The notes: generated by a model from the letters alone, not told the origin. A stretch of 6,612 nt of DNA from Clostridia bacterium (GCA_017452405.1 JAFTMM010000128.1:1-6612), one strand, 5' to 3'. Counted from the first letter of the stretch, positions 1 through 5,810 are shown. Made by a program: numbers and translations.

Positions 1-1
1 C

Positions 2-206
2 ATGAACGCTTGCGCTATGAATTGCACCTGCGGTGCATGAACGCTTCGCTATGAATTGCACCTGCGGTGCATGAACGCTTCGCTATGAATTGCACCTGCG
101 GTGCATGAACGCTTCGCTATGAATTGCACCTGCGGTGCATGAGTGCTTCGCTATGAATTGCACCTGCGGTGCATGAACGCTTCGCTATGAATTGCACCTG
201 CGGTGC
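2..206. repeat. Six tandem copies of a ~34-bp two-hairpin unit
   Basis: Copies start at 2, 37, 71, 105, 139 and 173. Each reads ATGAA, then CGCTTCGCT, then ATGAATT, then the hairpin GCACC-TGC-GGTGC. The first copy has one extra G (CGCTTGCGCT) and is 35 bp long. The fifth has AGTG in place of AACG (about 143-144). Copies 2, 3, 4 and 6 are identical, which points to recent expansion by slippage or unequal exchange. The unit length is not a multiple of three, so it is not a coding repeat. Confidence 0.92.
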
Positions 207-404
207 ATGAATTGCGCCTACGGCGCATGAATTGATTTGCTGACCGCAAATCATGAATTGCAACCGATGGTTGCATTTCGGATAAATTTATCCATAATGA
301 CGCGTAAGCGTCAATTCATGGAGCGAAGCGAGAATTCATGACGGCGTAGCCGTCAATTCATGCAAACGCATTTGCGTTTGCAATTCACGCCTTACGAGTA
401 AGGC
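207..404. repeat. Mosaic of eight distinct hairpins with a shared linker
   Basis: The hairpins, written arm-loop-arm, are GCGCC-TAC-GGCGC (214-226), GATTTGC-TGACC-GCAAATC (234-252), GCAACC-GAT-GGTTGC (260-274), the uninterrupted palindrome GGATAAA/TTTATCC (280-293), GACGC-GTAA-GCGTC (299-312), GACGGC-GTA-GCCGTC (340-354), GCAAACGCA-TT-TGCGTTTGC (362-381) and GCCTTAC-GA-GTAAGGC (389-404). A short GCGAAGC-containing module lies at 321-332. Between most of them sits ATGAATT (207-213, 227-233, 253-259) or AATTCAT (313-319, 333-339, 355-361; shortened to AATTCA at 382-387). At the switch point the spacers are degenerate: ATTTC (275-279) and ATAAT (294-298). Confidence 0.9.
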
Positions 405-442
405 AAAGTGCGTTTGCAAATCATTGTAAGCGCTCAAAACCC

Positions 443-471
443 TTGACTTTTATATTATACTTTATTATAAT
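443..471 (+). promoter_or_regulatory. Sigma-A promoter of the cyclophilin gene
   Basis: The -35 box TTGACT (443-448) and a perfect -10 box TATAAT (466-471) are separated by 17 bp of AT-rich DNA. Transcription should start near 478, leaving a leader of about 54 nt before the ATG at 532. The leader's first bases AGCAAG (478-483) can pair with CTTGCT (511-516). The ribosome site GAGG (523-526) lies outside that stem, 5 nt before the start codon. Confidence 0.85.
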
Positions 472-531
472 ACCAAAAGCAAGCGACTAAAAAAGAAAAA
501 CTAATCTCACCTTGCTTAAATTGAGGAAATT

Positions 532-1062
532 ATGGCAAATCAAATCAAAGCTGTTATCCGTATTGAAGGCGGTAAGAACATAAATCTCGTACTCGATCCG
601 GACTCCGCTCCCCTTACCGTAAAGAACTTCGTTGAACTTTGCGAGCGTGACTTTTACGCAGGACTCGTTTTCCACCGTGTTATTCCCGATTTCATGGTTC
701 AGGGCGGTGGCTTTGCTGATAAAGGCGGTACGCTTTACGAAAAGAAGTCGAAGAAAGCCGTGCCCGGCGAATTCAGAATGAACGGCAGAAGCAATTCTAT
801 TTCTCACGTTCCCGGCGTTATTTCAATGGCGCGTACGAGCAATCCCAACAGCGCCACTTCGCAGTTCTTCATTTGCGTAGCCGACTGCAAATACCTCGAC
901 GGATAGTACGCCGGTTTCGGCAGAGTAGCTGACGAAGAGTCTCTCGCCGTTGCCGTTGAAATTTCCACCGTGCCTACTCATTCGGTTGGATACTTCGACG
1001 ACGTTCCCGTTAAACCCGTAATTATCAAGACGATAGAAATTCTTGAAGATGAAGATAATTAA
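532..1062 (+). pseudogene. Cyclophilin-type peptidyl-prolyl cis-trans isomerase, interrupted by an amber codon
   Basis: Cyclophilins speed cis-trans isomerisation of proline peptide bonds during protein folding. This one has no signal peptide, so it would act in the cytoplasm. The first 124 codons carry the family core. FHRVIPDFMVQGG (residues 47-59) holds the catalytic Arg49 and the pocket residues Phe54, Met55 and Gln57. ISMAR (97-101), SATSQFF (107-113) and YLDG (121-124) follow. TAG at 904-906 is codon 125. The same frame then continues with YAGFGRV and a normal cyclophilin C-terminus to TAA at 1060-1062, for 176 codons in total, close to the usual 165-175. There is no frameshift. Relatives usually read LDGxYxxFG here, with Gln or Lys at x, so CAG or AAG to TAG explains the change. 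The product ending at 906 would lack the last barrel strands and is probably inactive. The start at 532 is supported by GAGG at 523-526 and by the promoter. Alternatives are a sequencing error or stop readthrough. Confidence 0.88.
904..906 (+). other. In-frame amber codon inside the cyclophilin gene
   Basis: TAG sits between the LDG and YAGFGRV segments of the conserved cyclophilin C-terminal motif. The next base is T. Glutamine in the window's other genes is written CAG or CAA, and no other in-frame TAG is seen. That argues against genome-wide reassignment of TAG and in favour of a point mutation or a base-call error. Confidence 0.85.
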
Positions 1063-3133
1063 TTTTCGGCCATTCTTAATAATCTTTGCTTTCACGGCGG
1101 TTGGCGTACTTTTGTCGCTAACCGCTTTTTTCGCATTCCCTCTCGGTATTGCTCTCCTCGCATGTCTGCTTACGCTTTGCTCAGTGCTTTTGGTTTACTC
1201 GGCGGTCAAAAGGAAGGTGGCACGCGCGGTAACTTATGCTCTTGCGCTAGTCGTTGTCGTAGTAACTTCCGCGCATTTTCTCACCGTATCCTACTTTCCT
1301 GCGCCGTACGACGGCGAAAAAGCGATTATAAAGGGCAGAGTGACCGAGCGTTACGAATATGAGGACGGAACGTTCACGGCTACGTTTGATGAAGTAAAAA
1401 TAGACGGTGAAACGGTAGACGGCAAACTCAACTTAATTCTGACCGACGCAGAGATAGCCTACGACGAGGTAGTAACCGGCTATGAACTGATGCTATCCGC
1501 AAACGTCTATTCCGCTCCTGCTATTGACGAAACGGTAAACGCAAGCGCCGTTCGCTATGCGCTTCGTTACCGAGCTTACGCAAGCGCAGACGAGGTGGTT
1601 TATATCGAGCCCGGTCAGCCGTACGCGCTCGAAGGCGCGCGACTTTCCCTCCGCGATCATCTGCTGTCCGTCATGGGTAATGACGCGGGCGCGGTTACTT
1701 ACGGCATGATAGCCGGCGATCGCAATATGCTGTCCGACGAAGTGTCCGACTCCTTCGCTTCGGCAGGTATCGGGCATATACTTGCGGTAAGCGGTTTGCA
1801 TATCGGACTGCTTGCTACGCTACTTACCAGACTGCTCTACCGCCTACCCGTCCATAAACATATTCCGCGCGCCCTCGTGACGCTTGCCCTGCTTGCCTAT
1901 ACGGTATTCACAGGCGGGAGTCCGAGCGCAGTTCGCGCGCTACTGATGTGCGCGACGTCCATTTGGGCAGAGCCTTTCTTTCGGTATGATCCTCTTAACT
2001 CGGTAATGCTGGCAGGTACGGTATGCCTATGTATATCGCCTTACTACCTATTCGAGTGTGGATTTTTAATGTCCATGTGCGCGGTGCTTTCCCTCGTATG
2101 TTTTACTCGACCTTTCACGAACGCTCTTACTAAAATCAAGTGTCCGAGGCTACTTGCTAGCGCGCTGGCGACGTCCGCTTCGGCGCAAATAGGCGTACTT
2201 CCCATAACGGCTTACTTTTTCCACCGGCTTTATATCTACTCCCTACCCGTAAACGCCGTTATGATGAGCGCTCTTGGCGGACTGTTTACGCTCCTAATCG
2301 CAACGCTACCCTTTTCGGCGTTCTTTACGCTACCGCTTCAAGGCGTGGGGCTTTTAACCGACCTGCTTATTGGAATATGCAAGCTCGTTGAGCTTTTGCC
2401 GTTTGCGACCATCGTTTATCACGTCGGGCTGATAGTGTTAGCCACGCCCGCCGTCCTTTTCTGCGCGTCAAGGTTCGTGATGTTACCACGCAAAAAGCTG
2501 GTTAATTTAGCCCTACTCGCGCTTACCGTAACTCTGCTTATATTATCGGAAAATTCGCTTAAACTTAATAACGCTCTCGTTGCCGTAGGCGGTAATGACA
2601 CGCTTACGGTAATCTATGACGGAGAAAAGCAATACCTTTTCGGCGATCTGACCCATTCAAACTCGGTCTTGCGCGCTCTTGACCGCGCTCGGATAGGCGG
2701 AAGTTTCACCGTCTACACCGTAAGTTTGGACGAAAAGACTGCCCAGACCATTCTTAGGCTTAAACGCGCGGGAAGAGTGGATGAAGTGCGGTTTGCTTTG
2801 AGCGGAACTATAAAGGGAGTCAAGACGCTAACTGCCGAAAACTTAACTTTGATCGGAATGTACCGCTCGGACGACGTGGTTGAAGTGGCGGAAATGGACG
2901 GCGCGCCCGTCGGGTTTACGTATACCTCGTCGGGTAGAACGGCGTTTATTACGAACGGCTCTTCGACTTCTCACGCAAACGAAGCTTCGGATATTATCCG
3001 TTGCCGTTACGCAGGCGAGGACGATTACGCAAAATGTCTAACCTCACAGCTTTCGCCCGTCGGGTATCACACCGATTTTACCACCTCTTACGTCTACGAC
3101 TTTTCAAGTGGCTCACTCCGTTGCTTGACATAA
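1049..3133 (+). CDS. comEC: ComEC/Rec2-family DNA-uptake channel protein with a degenerate C-terminal domain
   Basis: ComEC forms the membrane channel that carries single-stranded DNA into naturally competent cells. Numbering is from the ATG at 1049. Residues 8-80 are hydrophobic segments, and 90-185 resemble the OB-fold part of the N-terminal ComEC domain. The Competence domain spans about 205-480 with several membrane helices and the signature GIGHILAVSGLHIGLL (240-255). A last helix lies near 484-500. The C-terminal 190 residues look like a remnant of the metallo-beta-lactamase domain: VGGNDTLTVIYDG (about 512-524) falls where VGQGD-type sequence is usual, but no HxHxDH metal motif follows. 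At about 694 residues it is somewhat shorter than B. subtilis ComEC. The frame also allows TTG at 1043, but ATG is preferred. No clear ribosome site is seen. The start overlaps the uninterrupted cyclophilin frame by 14 bases, suggesting coupled translation. Competence itself is not proved by this one gene. Confidence 0.9.
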   Translation: MKIINFRPFLIIFAFTAVGVLLSLTAFFAFPLGIALLACLLTLCSVLLVYSAVKRKVARAVTYALALVVVVVTSAHFLTVSYFPAPYDGEKAIIKGRVTERYEYEDGTFTATFDEVKIDGETVDGKLNLILTDAEIAYDEVVTGYELMLSANVYSAPAIDETVNASAVRYALRYRAYASADEVVYIEPGQPYALEGARLSLRDHLLSVMGNDAGAVTYGMIAGDRNMLSDEVSDSFASAGIGHILAVSGLHIGLLATLLTRLLYRLPVHKHIPRALVTLALLAYTVFTGGSPSAVRALLMCATSIWAEPFFRYDPLNSVMLAGTVCLCISPYYLFECGFLMSMCAVLSLVCFTRPFTNALTKIKCPRLLASALATSASAQIGVLPITAYFFHRLYIYSLPVNAVMMSALGGLFTLLIATLPFSAFFTLPLQGVGLLTDLLIGICKLVELLPFATIVYHVGLIVLATPAVLFCASRFVMLPRKKLVNLALLALTVTLLILSENSLKLNNALVAVGGNDTLTVIYDGEKQYLFGDLTHSNSVLRALDRARIGGSFTVYTVSLDEKTAQTILRLKRAGRVDEVRFALSGTIKGVKTLTAENLTLIGMYRSDDVVEVAEMDGAPVGFTYTSSGRTAFITNGSSTSHANEASDIIRCRYAGEDDYAKCLTSQLSPVGYHTDFTTSYVYDFSSGSLRCLT

Positions 3134-3153
3134 CGGACTAATTTCTTTATACT
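3125..3153 (+). promoter_or_regulatory. Promoter overlapping the comEC stop codon, placing +1 at the next ATG
   Basis: TTGACA (3125-3130) is a perfect -35 box made of the last two sense codons of comEC, and the TAA lies directly after it. TATACT (3148-3153) is a one-mismatch -10 box exactly 17 bp downstream. The usual start point, about 7 nt past the -10 box, falls at 3159-3161, the ATG of the CPBP gene. No Shine-Dalgarno sequence precedes that ATG, which fits a leaderless transcript. Confidence 0.65.
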
Positions 3154-3159
3154 GACGAT

Positions 3160-3972
3160 ATGGACGGAAAAAAGAAAAGAAATATAACGCTCGGGTTTGC
3201 AATCGCGGTTGCGGTGCTTGCGCTTGGAATCACTATTGCCGACGAAATCGTAAGATCGGTAGTATTCGCAGGCAAGTATCCGTACATTATCATTACGCTT
3301 GGACTCGGCGCGATTGAACGGTTTCTCCTAAGCATCGTTGCTATTCTGCTTATTATTGCGCTCGGCTATAAGCGCGTGCTTAAAGTGGGGATTAAGGGCG
3401 GAATATTAGTCTGCTTGGGCGGAATGGCGGTTGCGCTTGCTAACTTCCCCTTCGCGTCCTTTGCCGAGGGCAGTATCGTAGTGGAAGCAGGCAACGCCGA
3501 GTGGGTGGTATATATCGCTTACTGCATAGCGGTAGGGCTGTTTGAAGAAACGGCTTTCCGTGGGTTAGTTTTCCCTCTCGTGCTGGAAAAAACACAGGAC
3601 AAGCGTCACGGCCCTGCGCTTGCCGTTATTTTATCAAGCAGTATATTCGCTCTCGTGCACCTTCTCAATCTCTTGCAGGGCGCAGGAGTGAGCGCCACGG
3701 TTATGCAAATTGGATATACCTTCCTCGTCGGCGCTATGTGCAACGTAATTTTTATTGCAACTAAGTCGCTTGCGCTTCCCGTGTTCGTTCACGCCGTGTT
3801 CGACGTGGGTGGTCTGCTCGTAGGGTCGGGAATGGCGGAGGGCGCGCAATGGAACGCGGTTTCCATTCCCATTATGGCTGTGGTTTCAGTGCTCGTCGGC
3901 GCGTATATGATCTTCTGGTTCTTCCGTCACGAGACAGAAGCGCTGAAAATCGTTAAACCGCAAGATAACTGA
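3160..3972 (+). CDS. CPBP-family intramembrane metalloprotease (CAAX protease/bacteriocin-processing type)
   Basis: The 270-residue product is a multi-pass membrane protein with all three CPBP (Abi/Rce1-like) motifs in order. These are EETAFR (Glu129, Glu130, Arg134), FALVH (Phe163 to His167) and HAVFD (His211 to Asp215). In the family the glutamate and the two histidines form the active site within the membrane. Hydrophobic segments lie near 9-30, 42-69, 78-98, 115-133, 153-173, 180-200, 203-220 and 233-256, and a Lys/Arg-rich start suggests a cytoplasmic N-terminus. Bacterial members process or export peptides, protect against bacteriocins or have unknown targets. No peptide or bacteriocin gene is visible nearby, so the substrate cannot be named. 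The ATG at 3160 is the first possible start, because TAA at 3139-3141 closes the frame upstream. No ribosome site is present, and the gene's own promoter at 3125-3153 puts +1 at this ATG. It lies 26 bp after comEC. Confidence 0.88.
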   Translation: MDGKKKRNITLGFAIAVAVLALGITIADEIVRSVVFAGKYPYIIITLGLGAIERFLLSIVAILLIIALGYKRVLKVGIKGGILVCLGGMAVALANFPFASFAEGSIVVEAGNAEWVVYIAYCIAVGLFEETAFRGLVFPLVLEKTQDKRHGPALAVILSSSIFALVHLLNLLQGAGVSATVMQIGYTFLVGAMCNVIFIATKSLALPVFVHAVFDVGGLLVGSGMAEGAQWNAVSIPIMAVVSVLVGAYMIFWFFRHETEALKIVKPQDN

Positions 3973-3994
3973 CGAATTTTTTTAAAATTAGGTA

Positions 3995-4023
3995 TTGACA
4001 AAATATATAAAATAGTTTATAAT
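3995..4023 (+). promoter_or_regulatory. Perfect-consensus sigma-A promoter of the transporter gene
   Basis: TTGACA (3995-4000) and TATAAT (4018-4023) both match consensus exactly with a 17-bp, AT-rich spacer. The predicted start is near 4030, giving a leader of about 24 nt. The leader contains a strong ribosome site, AGGAGA (4041-4046), 7 nt before the ATG at 4054. No operator-like palindrome is evident, so expression is probably high and constitutive unless it is regulated from outside. Confidence 0.88.
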
Positions 4024-4053
4024 AACTAAAATACATTAAGAGGAGAAAATGAT

Positions 4054-5709
4054 ATGTCTAAACAAAGATGGGGCTCACGCCTTACCTTTATCTTAGCGGC
4101 AATCGGTTCTGCCGTTGGTCTCGGCAACTGTTGGCGCTTCCCCGGCCTCGTTGCAAAACATGGAGGCGGAGCATTCTTGCTCGTTTACATCCTGGCGCTG
4201 GTTGTGCTCGGTATTCCCCTTCTCACTATGGAAATCGCTATCGCGAGAAGAATGAGAGGAGGCGCGCCTAAAGCGCTCAAGGGTATTCACCCGCAAGCTG
4301 AAAAAGTGGGCTGGTCTGCCGTATTCAACGGTTTCGTAATTTGCTGTTATTACGCTATCGTTTTTGCGTGGGTTATTGCAATGATATTTGCAGCCTTCAG
4401 CTTCGGCGGTATGGACGGTAGCACTCAAGAAGGTCTTGACGCCGCCGGCAACCTCTTCGGTCAAGTTACTCAAACGACTTGGGGCGTTGAGTTTACCGGA
4501 GCAGGTGGAAATATTCCTATTTGGATGCTTCTTGCTGCAGTTGTTGCTTGGGGACTTATTTATTTCTGCATAAGAAACGGCGCGCATAGCGTAAGTAAGG
4601 TAGTTAAGTATACCGTATTTATTCCCGTTGCGCTCCTTCTCGTACTTGCGTTCAAGGGCTTTATCGCAAATGCCAACCTCGGTGAAGCTATGTACACGCT
4701 CTTCGTTCCCGATTGGTCGGCGTTTAGTGATCCTACGCTTTGGATTGACGCATTCGGACAAGTGTTCTTCTCGCTGTCTATAATGATGGCGATTATGTTC
4801 GCTTACGGCTCGTATTTGAAAGAAGATGCGAATATTGCGGAAGACGCGCTCATTATCGCAGTCAGTGATATGCTTATAAGCGTACTTTCGAGCGTCGTAC
4901 TCTTCTCCACCATGTACAGCACTGGAATGACCGTTGACAATATGTCCGCTTCGGGCATTGGAACTGCATTCCTTATCTATCCTAAAGCTATCGTACAGTT
5001 TACTAATATCGGTTGGGTTAACGCTATGTTCGGTGTAATATTCTATCTTACACTCGCAACGCTTGCAATCGACTCGGCGTTCTCCATTGCAGAGGGTGTG
5101 TCCAAGGCATTCAGCGACAAGTTTGGTATAGACCAGAAAAAAGTTACGAAGCGCGTAGTGCTTATAATGGCTGCAATTTCTATAATCTTTATCACGGGCG
5201 CAGGATTGGGCTGGCTGGATATCGTAGACAACTGGACGAACCAAATTAACCTTATTATAATCGGCGTTGCTGAGTGTATCTGCGTTGGTTGGTTCTTCAA
5301 GCCGAGCAAGGTATGGGAAGAAATCAATAAGAATACGAACAAATACAAGATGCCGAAATGGTGGCTTTATGCTTCGGTTAAGTTTGTCGCTCCCGTAGCA
5401 CTCGCATTCTTCTGCGGATGGAATATAGTACACTACTTCTTGAACGGTGGTTACGGTTATCCTATCTGGGCGGAAATTATTGGCGGATGGCTTATTACAG
5501 CAATCGTTCTCGCAGCAGGCTTCATTATGAAAGCCCTTACAACCAAGAATAAGAAGCTTGCAGAACTCGTTAAAATAGCCGAGGCTGACGAGAAGACTTG
5601 GGACGAAATGGGCGAAATTCAGGACGCGATAAGAGCAGGCACTTATGTGGAAGAAGCAAACGAGGTGACTGAAGAAGTAACTGAATCTACTGTTACAGAA
5701 ACTGAATAA
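4054..5709 (+). CDS. NSS/SNF-family sodium-dependent amino-acid transporter
   Basis: Neurotransmitter:sodium symporters of the LeuT fold couple Na+ entry to uptake of amino acids or amines across the cell membrane. The start RWGSRLTFILAAIGSAVGLG followed by NCWRFP (residues 5-30) is the family's helix 1, with the unwound substrate and Na+ site. Tyr99-Tyr100 in CCYYAIVFAW matches the helix 3 tyrosines that cap the substrate. FGQVFFSLSIMMA (234-246) is the helix 6 signature. Helix 7 has Asp272 and Ser276. Helix 8 has Ile339-Asp340-Ser341, the form seen in eukaryotic members rather than the TSS of LeuT. About eleven or twelve helices end near 493. A charged tail of about 55 residues rich in Glu, Thr and Val follows, making the protein longer than MhsT-like bacterial members (about 450). 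The specific substrate cannot be read from sequence. The gene has its own promoter and terminator, so it appears monocistronic. Confidence 0.93.
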   Translation: MSKQRWGSRLTFILAAIGSAVGLGNCWRFPGLVAKHGGGAFLLVYILALVVLGIPLLTMEIAIARRMRGGAPKALKGIHPQAEKVGWSAVFNGFVICCYYAIVFAWVIAMIFAAFSFGGMDGSTQEGLDAAGNLFGQVTQTTWGVEFTGAGGNIPIWMLLAAVVAWGLIYFCIRNGAHSVSKVVKYTVFIPVALLLVLAFKGFIANANLGEAMYTLFVPDWSAFSDPTLWIDAFGQVFFSLSIMMAIMFAYGSYLKEDANIAEDALIIAVSDMLISVLSSVVLFSTMYSTGMTVDNMSASGIGTAFLIYPKAIVQFTNIGWVNAMFGVIFYLTLATLAIDSAFSIAEGVSKAFSDKFGIDQKKVTKRVVLIMAAISIIFITGAGLGWLDIVDNWTNQINLIIIGVAECICVGWFFKPSKVWEEINKNTNKYKMPKWWLYASVKFVAPVALAFFCGWNIVHYFLNGGYGYPIWAEIIGGWLITAIVLAAGFIMKALTTKNKKLAELVKIAEADEKTWDEMGEIQDAIRAGTYVEEANEVTEEVTESTVTETE

Positions 5710-5740
5710 TCAGACGCGCTAAAATCAAATAAAACTTATG

Positions 5741-5777
5741 CAAGCTCTTTCAGGTTTTGTCCGAAAGAGCTTGTTTT
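5741..5777 (+). terminator. Intrinsic terminator after the transporter gene
   Basis: CAAGCTCTTTC (5741-5751) pairs perfectly with GAAAGAGCTTG (5763-5773), giving an 11-bp stem with an 11-nt loop, followed by TTTT. It begins 31 bases after the transporter stop codon. The stem is only moderately GC-rich and this T-run is short. A second copy of the 3' arm downstream has a longer T-run. Confidence 0.8.
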
Positions 5778-5810
5778 AAATATACCTAAAGAGCTTTTTT
5801 AAGTATACCT
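5764..5810 (+). repeat. Tandem duplication of the terminator 3' arm
   Basis: Two adjacent near-copies of about 24 bp lie at 5764-5787 and 5788-5810. Each starts with AAAGAGCTT, runs through T-rich sequence and ends in TATACCT. The second copy can also pair with AAGCTCTTT (5742-5750), and its paired arm is followed by TTTT within a run of six T (5795-5800). The single 5' arm therefore has two alternative partners, giving two possible termination points. Confidence 0.8.

Larger units (their letters stand above)
1..417. repeat. Constant-linker, variable-stem DNA hairpin array
   Basis: This gene-free stretch is a chain of short inverted repeats separated by a 7-base linker. The linker is ATGAATT up to about 259 and its reverse complement AATTCAT from 313 on. 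Hairpin stems lie at 24-36 (and five more copies every 34 bp), 214-226, 234-252, 260-274, 280-293, 299-312, 340-354, 362-381 and 389-404. A lone arm at 409-417 ends the array. The stems differ in sequence but both arms remain exactly complementary, and every stem starts with G and ends with C. Because the linker in either orientation begins with A and ends with T, it usually adds one T-A pair to each stem. No hairpin is followed by a T-run, so these are not a series of intrinsic terminators. No open reading frame crosses the array. It probably continues to the left of the window. It recalls REP or MITE elements, but those keep their stem sequence, which is not the case here. The function is unknown. 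Confidence 0.9.

Noticed and set aside
1..420. Possible CRISPR array in the repeat region
   Set aside because: The between-repeat segments are self-complementary hairpins, not unique spacers. The linker is only 7 bp, and no cas genes are present.
1..420. Integron attC-like sites
   Set aside because: No R-box core sites, cassette genes or integrase are visible, and the hairpins are too short and too closely packed.
425..438. Catabolite-control (cre)-like sequence TGTAAGCGCTCAAA just upstream of the cyclophilin promoter
   Set aside because: It misses the conserved C near the 3' end of the consensus and lies at the decayed edge of the hairpin array, so a chance match is likely. A CcpA regulon comparison would be needed.
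904..906. Genome-wide reassignment of TAG to glutamine
   Set aside because: The other genes use normal CAG/CAA glutamine codons and contain no in-frame TAG across about 1,750 codons, so a single mutation or error is simpler.
3950..3983. Weak stem before the T-run 3977-3983 as a terminator of the CPBP gene
   Set aside because: The pairing is short, AT-rich and bulged and includes the stop codon, so it is too poor to call.
4093..5433. Long open frame on the - strand (446 codons) opposite the transporter gene
   Set aside because: Its product is polar, low-quality sequence with no recognisable domain. It lies entirely opposite a clear NSS gene and arises from that gene's codon bias.
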